From: CAYWTX01 sp964461295
Lineage (GTDB): Bacteria > Planctomycetota > Phycisphaerae > SM23-33
DNA length: 5,639 nucleotides
NCBI GenBank assembly: GCA_964461295.1
Contig: CAYWTX010000238.1
Span: 1 to 5,639 of the forward strand
Direction of reading: 5' to 3'
Shown: piece by piece, positions 1 through 5,639 of the stretch
Position numbering within the stretch: position 1 is the stretch's first letter
Layout of the letters: each line of letters opens with the position of its first letter
Made by a program: the position numbers and the translations under genes
The notes under the pieces: generated by a model
What the model saw: only the letters and a program-made list of their open reading frames with translations
Told to the model about the DNA's origin: nothing
Database searches by the model: none

Positions 1-76
1 GCCGGACGGCCTCGGCAAAGTCAGAGCGGGAAACAAGCGAAAGGACCTGTGCAAACAGACTGGCGACCGATACCAT
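1..76 (-). CDS. IS4-family transposase, N-terminal fragment
   Basis: Twenty-five codons of a minus-strand gene that runs off the left edge. The peptide begins MVSVASLFAQVLSLVSRSDF and continues AEAVR. From memory, this strongly resembles the start of the IS4-type DDE transposases with an N-terminal DUF4372-like domain, where a hydrophobic 'LFxQxLxLxxRxxF' stretch opens the protein. The ATG at 76-74 is preceded by AGGAG (plus-strand 85-89) with an 8-base spacer, a strong start signal that no competing plus-strand reading has. The catalytic DDE residues would lie outside the window, so activity cannot be judged. The assignment rests on a short N-terminus and an RBS. The main alternative is an unrelated divergently transcribed gene with a similar start. 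Confidence 0.66.
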   Translation of the reverse strand, partial: MVSVASLFAQVLSLVSRSDFAEAVR

Positions 77-84
77 GTAGGCGT

Positions 85-89
85 CTCCT
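85..89 (-). promoter_or_regulatory. Ribosome binding site of the transposase gene
   Basis: Plus-strand CTCCT reads AGGAG on the minus strand and sits 8 bases before the ATG at 76-74. It decides the start codon. It directly adjoins the hairpin at 90-125, so folding of the leader could affect access to it. Confidence 0.6.
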
Positions 90-125
90 GGATGGGGTGT
101 TTGGGCCTTGTATCCACCCCCATCC
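90..125 (-). repeat. Inverted repeat (hairpin) next to the transposase RBS
   Basis: Plus-strand GGATGGGGTG (90-99) is complementary to CACCCCCATCC (115-125), with one extra C in the right arm. This gives a 10-bp stem with a single bulge and a 15-base loop. On the transposase mRNA the stem ends exactly where the AGGAG begins. A third, imperfect version of the right-arm sequence follows directly at 126-136 (TACCCCATTCC). No T-run follows in either direction, so a terminator role is unlikely. It could be a translational control hairpin or part of the element's end. Confidence 0.45.
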
Positions 126-143
126 TACCCCATTCCAGGAGCC

Positions 144-176
144 CCAGGAACCGCCCGCCGCTTATGTGGTTCCAGG
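144..176. repeat. Imperfect inverted repeat upstream of the operon
   Basis: CCAGGAACC (144-152) and GGTTCCAGG (168-176) are inverted copies with one mismatch; the perfect core is GGAACC/GGTTCC around a 15-base spacer. There is no following T-tract. It could be an operator-like site, part of the insertion-sequence end, or chance. It lies 31 bases before the start of the propeller gene. Confidence 0.3.
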
Positions 177-194
177 ACTATCTTGGACAAGAGT

Positions 195-201
195 GGGGGA
201 G
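195..201 (+). promoter_or_regulatory. Ribosome binding site deciding the 207 start
   Basis: GGGGGAG ends 5 bases before the ATG at 207. It favours 207 over the upstream in-frame ATG at 108, whose extra residues are proline/arginine-rich and would bury the signal peptide. It also favours 207 over the in-frame ATG at 219. Confidence 0.6.
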
Positions 202-206
202 AACAC

Positions 207-2399
207 ATGAGAGGCGCGATGACACGTGTGAACGCAGCGGTACTCGGGATCGGTCTGGCGGTCGGATTGTGCGCGGTGGCGGGGGCCGCTGAGCCCGTTC
301 CTTACGGGCACAAGGACTTCTATCCGACGCCGGAGCGCCCCGTCGGGTTCCGCGGCGACGGCAGCGGGGCGTTCCCCGGCGCCACTCCGGTGACGCAGTG
401 GCGGGAAGGCGATTATGACCTGGTGGAGATGCAGGTGGAGAACTGGGGCGATGCCGGCGGCAACGCGCGCGGCAGTTTCGGCAAGGCCAAGGTGCCGGTC
501 TACCGGAACTCCAACTCGGTCAACATCGTCTGGAAGACGGAGATGCCCAGCTTCGCGAATTCCATGCCCATCGTGGTGGGCGATCGCGTCTTCACCACGG
601 CCGAGCCTCACTCGCTGGTGTGCGTCGATGCCCGTACCGGCAAGATCCTCTGGCAGCGGGAGCTTGACCCCTTCGAACTTCTGGGCCAATCACCCGAGGA
701 GGTGAAGAGCAACACGACATTGCTGGAGGCGACCCACGCGGTCCACGCTGCCTACTACCGGATCGTGTGCAACTACCACAGGATTCACCCATCACAGATG
801 AAGCCGAAGTATTGGCGGGAATGGCGCGAGAACTTCGTGGAGTTGCGGGAGTCGCTAGGGCGGGAGGCGCCCGCGGACAAGCGCGGCGTGCTGGCCAAGA
901 CCGTCGAGAGCATCGGCGGCGTGGTGGCGGAACTGGATCGCCTGCTGGCCGGCGCGGAGTCCCAGGATGGCGCCCTCGCTGACAAGGACGCCATGGACGC
1001 CGCGATTGACCGACTGATGAAGGCACTCAAGGGCGTCTCGCCCGGGGGGTTTGGATGCGCTGGCGATCCGCGCATCGGCTGGATGGTGAAGGAATACGGC
1101 CTTCACCCCTGGCATCACTGGTACGGCTGGCTGGGATGGACATTTGCGACCCCTGTCAGTGACGGCAAGCACGTGTTCGTCACCATGGGTCAGCGGCAGG
1201 CGGCCTGTTCTGACCTCGACGGAAAGAGGATATGGGCCAGGATGGTGCCGCAGCCGGCACCGGTGAGCGGCGCCAAGGCGACATTCGACGGCCGGGATGG
1301 GGGCCTGACCGCTTCGCCCGTCCTGGCCGGCAATGTCGTGGTGATGCGCTTCACGAACGGAGGGCTGGCCGGTCTCGACAAGGCAACCGGGGAGACGAAG
1401 TGGTCTGTCGCACAAACGTCCGGAGGGTTCGTGGGCAGTCAAGGGCTGGTGCGCCTCGCGGACGGGACCGAGGTGCTGGTCACGAAGCCCGGAGAGATCA
1501 TCCGTGTCCGGGATGGAAAGGTGCTTCTTTCGAAGGACGCTGCGCCGTTCAAGGGCGAGTCCAGCGCGTTGGCGATGGTGAGCTTTGGCGATGCTGTCGT
1601 CGTAAACGCGAAGAAGATGGCGGCATGGCGCCTTTCGGCCGATGGCGACAAGGTCACCGGCGAGGAGCTCTGGCAATGCGACGCGCACGGCGGCAACGAA
1701 TCGCCGGCGCTCACGGACAAGTACCTTATCCTTGAGCCCGCCACTGTGGTGGACCGGGCCACGGGCAAGATCATCAGCAAGGGCGCCACGACATTCAGCG
1801 GTCCCGAGACCAACCCGAGCACCCTTGCCGGCTCTTACCTGATCCGGTGGCGCGGCGAGTGCTATGGCGGCCACGGCAATCAGGGCATCCGAAACCGGCC
1901 CAACCAGGACCAGGTGTTCTCGCCGGCCCAGGTCTGGAAACTCAACGCGGACGGGAGAACCGAACTGGTTACGCCCCACAGCCTGCTGGGCGGGCTGAAC
2001 AGGCCGCGATCGCCGATCCTGGAGAAGTACCTACCCGAGGCCTACCGGAAGAATCGGCTCTGGTGCAAAGAGAATGGCGTGGTTCCACACTTTGGCTATG
2101 CCCAGGGCTTGTTTGCTCAGGGGAACCGGCTGTTTCTGCGCTCCTGTTCGCACCTGTACTGCATCGGCGATCCGAAGGTGCCGTACGACTGGAATCCGGC
2201 TTCCCGCCCAGGAGATGTGACAGAAGCGTTGAAGGCAGTCAAGGAGTGGAAAGGCAACGTGTGGGGCGTTTCTTCATCGCTTCGCAGGGCAAGTTCTTGC
2301 GTCCCGCCCCGCGGAGACTACGACAGTGTCTATGTAGTGGCGAACACGGGGACGCATCTGCGGTGCTACGACCTGAGGACAACGGGAGGCAACCCATGA
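207..2399 (+). CDS. Exported PQQ-like beta-propeller repeat protein
   Basis: A 730-residue secreted protein of the PQQ-binding-like (BamB/quinoprotein-type) beta-propeller superfamily. Residues 1-28 form a signal peptide: basic start, hydrophobic 11-25, likely cleavage at AGA/A near 27-28. Propeller strands with typical turn motifs follow: VVGDRVFTTAEPHSLVCVDA then RTGKILW (123-149), PVSDGKHVFVTMG (316-328) leading to LDGKRIW, PVLAGNVVVM leading to LDKATGETKW (371-399), a blade around 440-490, VVDRATGKII (514-523), and a closing strand VYVVANTGTHLRCYDLRT (708-725). Blade 1 and the next clear blade are separated by a largely helical insert at about 161-275. I see no vicinal Cys-Cys and no CXXCH, so PQQ-dehydrogenase activity or bound haem is not supported. 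A scaffold or ligand-binding role is more likely, but this is inference. The gene is first in a coupled operon. Its last residues, GGNP, are encoded by the next gene's ribosome binding site, and its TGA overlaps the next ATG. The substrate or partner is unknown. Confidence 0.85.
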   Translation: MRGAMTRVNAAVLGIGLAVGLCAVAGAAEPVPYGHKDFYPTPERPVGFRGDGSGAFPGATPVTQWREGDYDLVEMQVENWGDAGGNARGSFGKAKVPVYRNSNSVNIVWKTEMPSFANSMPIVVGDRVFTTAEPHSLVCVDARTGKILWQRELDPFELLGQSPEEVKSNTTLLEATHAVHAAYYRIVCNYHRIHPSQMKPKYWREWRENFVELRESLGREAPADKRGVLAKTVESIGGVVAELDRLLAGAESQDGALADKDAMDAAIDRLMKALKGVSPGGFGCAGDPRIGWMVKEYGLHPWHHWYGWLGWTFATPVSDGKHVFVTMGQRQAACSDLDGKRIWARMVPQPAPVSGAKATFDGRDGGLTASPVLAGNVVVMRFTNGGLAGLDKATGETKWSVAQTSGGFVGSQGLVRLADGTEVLVTKPGEIIRVRDGKVLLSKDAAPFKGESSALAMVSFGDAVVVNAKKMAAWRLSADGDKVTGEELWQCDAHGGNESPALTDKYLILEPATVVDRATGKIISKGATTFSGPETNPSTLAGSYLIRWRGECYGGHGNQGIRNRPNQDQVFSPAQVWKLNADGRTELVTPHSLLGGLNRPRSPILEKYLPEAYRKNRLWCKENGVVPHFGYAQGLFAQGNRLFLRSCSHLYCIGDPKVPYDWNPASRPGDVTEALKAVKEWKGNVWGVSSSLRRASSCVPPRGDYDSVYVVANTGTHLRCYDLRTTGGNP
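2384..2389 (+). promoter_or_regulatory. Ribosome binding site inside the end of the propeller gene
   Basis: GGGAGG lies in the last codons of the upstream gene, 6 bases before the ATG at 2396. The stop and start overlap as ATGA (2396-2399), an arrangement that usually couples translation of the two genes by termination and re-initiation. It decides the start of the HzsA-related gene against an in-frame reading that stays open upstream to 1847. Confidence 0.7.
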
Positions 2400-2403
2400 T
2401 CGA
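2385..2403 (+). repeat. Operon junction repeat, copy 1
   Basis: GGAGGCAACCCATGATCGA occurs identically here and at 5105-5123. It holds the Shine-Dalgarno core, spacer, overlapping stop/start and the first two codons of each HzsA-related gene. Similarity continues imperfectly through the signal-peptide codons, with TCGAGTTCGGCG shared at 2408-2419 and 5128-5139. Confidence 0.85.
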
Positions 2404-5119
2404 AACGAATCGAGTTCGGCGCTTCGTATTCCTGTGCCTGTTGGGAATCCTGCAGGGGACGGGTTCGGCGGTTGAGACGAAGACGGACGCGCCGAAGAGA
2501 ACGCCGACGGCCGCTCCGGCGGTTGGGATGACGCAGGTCGAAGGGAAGGCCCAGACGGCGCAGCCGTCCAAGGCGCCGGTTCTGGCGGCAGTCAGGGCGC
2601 CAGGCGCGGGCGGCGGTTCGCTGTTGGCCGAGGCGTTGACGGGGCCGTTGAAGGGCGTCGAGGAGATTGTGTTCGGCGTCACCCAGCCGTTCCCGGGGGC
2701 CTTCGAGCCCTTCAGGCCAGACAAGGTGCGTGATCCGATCCATCTGGCGAAGCGCAAAGGCGCGCAATTGTGCAAATTGAATCTCCGCACCGGCAAGGTC
2801 ACCGTCCTGCTGGAGGACCGCACCGGCGAACTGCGGGATCTCGCCGTAAGTTACGACGGGAAGCGCGCGCTCTTCGCTTACGGAAAGGGCGGCACGGTGG
2901 GGATCCACGTCCATGAGATCAATCTGGACGGGACCGGGCTGAGACGAATTACGCCGGACGACGCCGAATGTGACGTCAACCCCGCGTACCTGCCCAACGG
3001 CGAAATCGTGTTCTGCTCTACTCGGTCCCATCATTTTGTCGGCTGCGCCACTTCGTATGCGCCCTCGCTCCACCGGTGCCGAGCGGACGGCGGCGGCTTG
3101 GTGCCGATCTCCGCCAGTCTGGAGATCGAGCGCGGCGTCAGTGTCCTCGCCGACGGCCGGCTCATGTTCCTGCACTGGGAATACTACAATCGGGGCACGC
3201 ACCACGTGCATCCGGTCTATACCTGCAACCCGGATGGAACCGGGCTGGCCGCCGCCTACGGCAACATGCATCCTGACGGGTACGGTTGGTGGCCGGAAGG
3301 CCCGCGTCAGATGCCGGGCAGCAACCACATTGTCTTCTCGATCCTGTATGGCGACGGCAGTGGCGGTAGTCCTCACTTCTACGATCTGAGTTTCGGTCCG
3401 GATGGCGGCAAGGGAGACGCGCTCAAGGCCGTTCCGGGCGCCAAAGGCCACGATCTCTTCCCTCTGGGCGGCAGTTGGCTGTTGGCGGTCGAAAAAGACA
3501 CCGTGCTGCTTTGCGACGGGAAGGGCCGGCAGCAAGGCATATATCGTCTTGCCGTGCCGTGCCTGAACGAAGGGATGTGGGCGGTGACTCCGCAACCCAT
3601 CCGCGCGCGGCCTCGCGAACCGGTGATCCCCGATCACGTGGACTGGAACGGCGCCGTGGGCAAGTTCATGCTGGCGGACGTGTACAACAGCCGCAATCTG
3701 CCGGGGATCAAGCCCGGCGAAATCAAGCGGCTTCTGGTGTTGGAATGGCTGCCGACGCCGCTTCAGTACTGGCCCACTATGCGCGGGGCGTGGTTCCTGC
3801 ACCGCATCATGGGGACGGTGCCGGTAGAGGCGGACGGGTCGGCCTACTTCGAGGCCCCGGCGGGACGGGCCTATGCCTTCGTGGCGCTGGACGAGCGCGG
3901 TTTGTCGGTCAAGCACATGCAGAGCGCAGCGCACGTGATGCCGGGTGAGACTGCGGGTTGCGTGGGTTGCCATGAGCCACGCAACCAGTCGGGGCCCGCC
4001 GCCGCGGCGGTTCTTGCGGTTCGGCGGCCAGCGCGCCGGATCGAACCCTACGAGGGGATTCCCGACCGCCTGGACTACATGGAAGACATCCAGCCGATCT
4101 GGGACCGGCACTGCGTCAGATGCCACAATCCCGACAAACGCGAAGGCGGGGTGCTGATGACCGCCGACCGCGGCGGCGGAGGCTGGGGAGGCAATCTTCC
4201 CCACAGTCACCGGAGTTTGACGGCTGCCGGCCAGATCGTGGATTGCCGCGTGCCCAATCTCTGGGGCAACGTGCCGCCGCGCCGCATGGGATCGGGCGGC
4301 AGTCCGGTGATGCGCAAGCTCGACGGTTCCCATCACGACGTCAAGGTTTCGGCTCGTGAGTGGAACACCGTGGCGCTCTGGCTGGACGTCATGATCCCCT
4401 GGCGGCGGTACTACGGCGAACAGGACGCTGGGGGAGGCGGGTCATTGAAGAAGGAAGCGATGGACGTTGTGGAACGCCGTTGCTTCAGTTGCCACCAGAA
4501 AGACGTAGCGGACAGAGGCAGAGGATTCAGGGCGGGTTTCCGTTCGGGCGAAGAGGGGCGCAACATCCTCTTCTACCGCGAGCCGAACCCAACTCCGGAA
4601 TCGGATCTCGGTGCGCTCAAGTTCTGGAAACCGGAGAACTACGAGCGGGATTTCCGCGAGGCCTTCGGCCGCAACGAGCATCAGTTGCGCCGCGGAGCGG
4701 CGATCATGCTCAACATGGACCGCCCGGAAACATCGCTGTTGTTGCTCGCTCCTTTGTCCAAGTCGGCCGGCGGTTATGCCACGGCCACGGTGGACGAGGT
4801 GAAGTCCGGCAAGGTCAAGGCGTGTCCGGTTGTCTTCCAGAACACGGAGGATCCGGACTACAAGGCGATCCTGGCGGGAATTCCCCGGTTGCCGCCCTAC
4901 AAGAAACCGGACAACATGATCGGCGATAGTCGGGGATCGGTGATCGGTCGTTTCCGGGAGTGGGGTTTGCTTTCACCGGACGCCAAGACCTTCGATCGCC
5001 ACAAGATGTGGGACCAGTACTGGGAATCGCTACGGTGGAAGCCGACGGATCGGAAGGTCGGTTCGGATGGAGTTGTGCGAACAGCCGGGAAACATGGCGA
5101 AGCCGGAGGCAACCCATGA
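2396..5119 (+). CDS. HzsA-related exported protein with three CXXCH haem motifs
   Basis: A 907-residue protein related to the alpha subunit of hydrazine synthase (HZS_alpha middle domain, PD40/TolB-like propeller). Residues 1-25 are a signal peptide (RVRR, then hydrophobic 10-19, likely cleavage at GSA/V). Residues 27-72 are a low-complexity Ala/Pro/Lys/Thr linker. GGSLLAEAL (73-81) opens the conserved part. A propeller follows at about 88-400, with family motifs LNLRTGKVTVLLED, SYDGKRALFAY, INLDGTGLRRIT, PAYLPNGEIVFCSTR and NPDGTGL. The HZS-alpha-type middle domain is at about 441-521 (RLLVLEWLPTP, GTVPVEADGSAYFE, FVALDERGL). Haem c motifs are CVGCH (522-526), CVRCH (573-577) and CFSCH (696-700); family-like stretches include HHDVKVSAREWNTVALWLD and SLLLLAPLSKSAGGY. 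It should be a periplasmic or surface cytochrome c. Similar proteins are widespread outside anammox bacteria, so hydrazine chemistry should not be assumed. It overlaps both neighbours by ATGA and is followed by a paralog. Confidence 0.85.
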   Translation: MIETNRVRRFVFLCLLGILQGTGSAVETKTDAPKRTPTAAPAVGMTQVEGKAQTAQPSKAPVLAAVRAPGAGGGSLLAEALTGPLKGVEEIVFGVTQPFPGAFEPFRPDKVRDPIHLAKRKGAQLCKLNLRTGKVTVLLEDRTGELRDLAVSYDGKRALFAYGKGGTVGIHVHEINLDGTGLRRITPDDAECDVNPAYLPNGEIVFCSTRSHHFVGCATSYAPSLHRCRADGGGLVPISASLEIERGVSVLADGRLMFLHWEYYNRGTHHVHPVYTCNPDGTGLAAAYGNMHPDGYGWWPEGPRQMPGSNHIVFSILYGDGSGGSPHFYDLSFGPDGGKGDALKAVPGAKGHDLFPLGGSWLLAVEKDTVLLCDGKGRQQGIYRLAVPCLNEGMWAVTPQPIRARPREPVIPDHVDWNGAVGKFMLADVYNSRNLPGIKPGEIKRLLVLEWLPTPLQYWPTMRGAWFLHRIMGTVPVEADGSAYFEAPAGRAYAFVALDERGLSVKHMQSAAHVMPGETAGCVGCHEPRNQSGPAAAAVLAVRRPARRIEPYEGIPDRLDYMEDIQPIWDRHCVRCHNPDKREGGVLMTADRGGGGWGGNLPHSHRSLTAAGQIVDCRVPNLWGNVPPRRMGSGGSPVMRKLDGSHHDVKVSAREWNTVALWLDVMIPWRRYYGEQDAGGGGSLKKEAMDVVERRCFSCHQKDVADRGRGFRAGFRSGEEGRNILFYREPNPTPESDLGALKFWKPENYERDFREAFGRNEHQLRRGAAIMLNMDRPETSLLLLAPLSKSAGGYATATVDEVKSGKVKACPVVFQNTEDPDYKAILAGIPRLPPYKKPDNMIGDSRGSVIGRFREWGLLSPDAKTFDRHKMWDQYWESLRWKPTDRKVGSDGVVRTAGKHGEAGGNP
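5105..5109 (+). promoter_or_regulatory. Ribosome binding site inside the end of the first HzsA-related gene
   Basis: GGAGG is followed by a 6-base spacer and the ATG at 5116, which overlaps the upstream TGA (5117-5119). Spacer and surrounding bases match the junction at 2384-2399, so both HzsA-related genes use the same translation start arrangement. Confidence 0.7.
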
Positions 5120-5123
5120 TCGA
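5105..5123 (+). repeat. Operon junction repeat, copy 2
   Basis: Exact second copy of the 19 bases at 2385-2403, again spanning Shine-Dalgarno, ATGA overlap and the first two codons. The upstream genes are unrelated, yet both end in Gly-Gly-Asn-Pro because the repeat is read as their last codons. Confidence 0.85.
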
Positions 5124-5639
5124 GAGTGATCGAGTTCGGCGTTCCGTGTTTCGGGGTCTTTGGGGAATGCTGGCGGGAGCAATTGCAGTCATGGTGGGGG
5201 AAGCACAGGCGGTTCAACCGAAGAGCGCGTCGGAATCCGCTCCGCCGCCGGAGTCGGTGCGTCCGATTGCGGTCGGCGGTTCGCTCTTGGCCGAGTACCT
5301 CGCGAAGCCCGGCCTGCCGGACAAGATCGTCTACGTCGTCCGACCTCTCTATCGCGGCCACGCCTACGAAACCTTCGGCGCCCACATCAGCCCCACTCCC
5401 TTCGAACGCCCCCTCGCCTGCAGCTTCAACCTGGTCGCGGGCAGCCTGCTTCGCGTGCGAGACCTCCGCACGGGCGAGGACCGCGTGCTGCTGGAGGACC
5501 GCGAAGGCGCCATCCGCAACCCGTGCGTGCATTACGACGGGCAACGGATTCTCTTCTCCTACCGTCCCGCGAACGAGACGCACTACCACCTGTACGAGAT
5601 TCTCGCCGACGGCACGGGCCTGAGGCAGATCACCCATGG
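5116..5639 (+). CDS. Second HzsA-related exported protein, N-terminal part
   Basis: Open from the ATG at 5116 to the window edge: 174 complete codons, with the gene continuing to the right. It is a paralog of the preceding gene. Residues 1-32 form a signal peptide (MIESDRVRRSVF, hydrophobic 15-27, likely cleavage at AQA/V). A short Ser/Pro-rich linker follows, then VGGSLLAEYL (53-62). The beginning of a PD40/TolB-like propeller comes next: KIVYVVRPLY (70-79), DLRTGEDRVLLEDREG (117-131), CVHYDGQRILFSYR (137-150) and LYEILADGTGLRQIT (159-173). These line up with the same motifs of its neighbour and match the HzsA-related family well. Haem motifs, if present, would lie beyond the window. From about 5290 codons become markedly C-ending compared with the gene's first part and with the neighbour. 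It is coupled to the upstream gene by an ATGA overlap, so it is probably co-expressed. Confidence 0.82.
   Translation, partial: MIESDRVRRSVFRGLWGMLAGAIAVMVGEAQAVQPKSASESAPPPESVRPIAVGGSLLAEYLAKPGLPDKIVYVVRPLYRGHAYETFGAHISPTPFERPLACSFNLVAGSLLRVRDLRTGEDRVLLEDREGAIRNPCVHYDGQRILFSYRPANETHYHLYEILADGTGLRQITH

Larger units (their letters stand above)
1..176 (-). mobile_element. End of an IS4-like insertion sequence (partial)
   Basis: The left edge appears to be the transposase-start end of an insertion sequence that continues beyond base 1. The support is the N-terminal transposase fragment on the minus strand, its ribosome binding site, and imperfect inverted repeats just upstream (90-125 and 144-176). 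I could not identify a terminal inverted repeat or a target-site duplication, because the other end lies outside the window. The right boundary given here is therefore nominal: it lies somewhere between about 100 and 206. The element lies directly upstream of a three-gene operon and is transcribed away from it. Confidence 0.4.

Noticed and set aside
144..176. Rho-independent terminator
   Set aside because: The stem has a mismatch and is not followed by a T-run on either strand.
108..206. Upstream start of the propeller gene at 108
   Set aside because: The extra 33 residues are proline/arginine-rich and precede a normal signal peptide; 207 has a GGGGGAG ribosome binding site.
77..206. Sigma-70-type promoters on either strand
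   Set aside because: Only weak matches such as TTGTCC...ACATAA on the minus strand were seen; none is good enough to report.
264..272. Lipoprotein signal at the Cys22 codon of the propeller protein
   Set aside because: The residue before the cysteine is leucine (VGLC), which does not fit a lipobox; an ordinary signal peptidase I site follows.
855..1979. Open minus-strand frame of 374 codons opposite the propeller gene
   Set aside because: The composition is that of an antisense shadow, with no recognisable motif, and the plus-strand gene is clearly real.
1847..2395. Upstream in-frame extension of the HzsA-related gene by 183 codons
   Set aside because: It would overlap the propeller gene entirely and place the signal peptide in the middle of the protein. 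The 2396 start has a strong RBS and ATGA overlap.
2366..4336. Long open minus-strand frame of 656 codons
   Set aside because: It lies opposite the HzsA-related gene, has an Arg/His/Pro-rich composition typical of GC-rich antisense frames, and shows no domain motif.
2396..5119. Calling this gene a true hydrazine synthase subunit and the organism anammox
   Set aside because: HzsA-related proteins are common in non-anammox bacteria and no HzsB/HzsC-like gene is visible. Family resemblance does not show the reaction.
5126..5623. Open plus-strand frame at 5126-5623
   Set aside because: It is a shifted-frame shadow of the second HzsA-related gene, Arg/Ser/Thr-rich and without motifs.

Overview
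The window is GC-rich and densely coding, with long secreted proteins typical of the PVC group (Planctomycetota, Verrucomicrobiota, Lentisphaerota and relatives). The taxonomic guess rests on gene content: a PQQ-type beta-propeller protein and two proteins related to the alpha subunit of hydrazine synthase (HzsA-related, PD40/TolB-type propeller plus cytochrome c motifs). Such proteins are common in heterotrophic members of that group. No gene order or marker here fixes the phylum.

Left edge (1 to about 200). The first 76 bases on the minus strand encode the first 25 residues of what looks like an IS4-family transposase. It has a clean AGGAG ribosome binding site and a hairpin immediately upstream of that site. 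The element runs off the left edge, and its right boundary was not resolved. It points away from the operon to its right.

Operon (207 to the right edge, all plus strand). (1) 207-2399: exported 730-residue PQQ-like beta-propeller protein. (2) 2396-5119: exported 907-residue HzsA-related protein, with an N-terminal propeller, an HZS-alpha-type middle domain and three CXXCH haem c motifs. (3) 5116-5639, cut by the window edge: a second exported HzsA-related protein, of which 174 residues are present. Each start codon overlaps the preceding stop as ATGA. Both junctions carry the same 19-base segment containing the Shine-Dalgarno sequence, the overlapping stop/start and the first codons.

How they may work together. 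All three products carry signal peptides and should act outside the cytoplasm. The tight coupling suggests they are made together, perhaps as parts of one periplasmic redox or binding complex. Neither the substrate nor an electron path can be read from the sequence. Resemblance to HzsA does not imply hydrazine synthesis, and no HzsB/HzsC-like gene is visible. No tRNA, rRNA, CRISPR array or convincing terminator was seen. The most notable points are the duplicated coupling segment, the tandem HzsA-related paralogs next to a quinoprotein-like propeller, and the transposon end just upstream.
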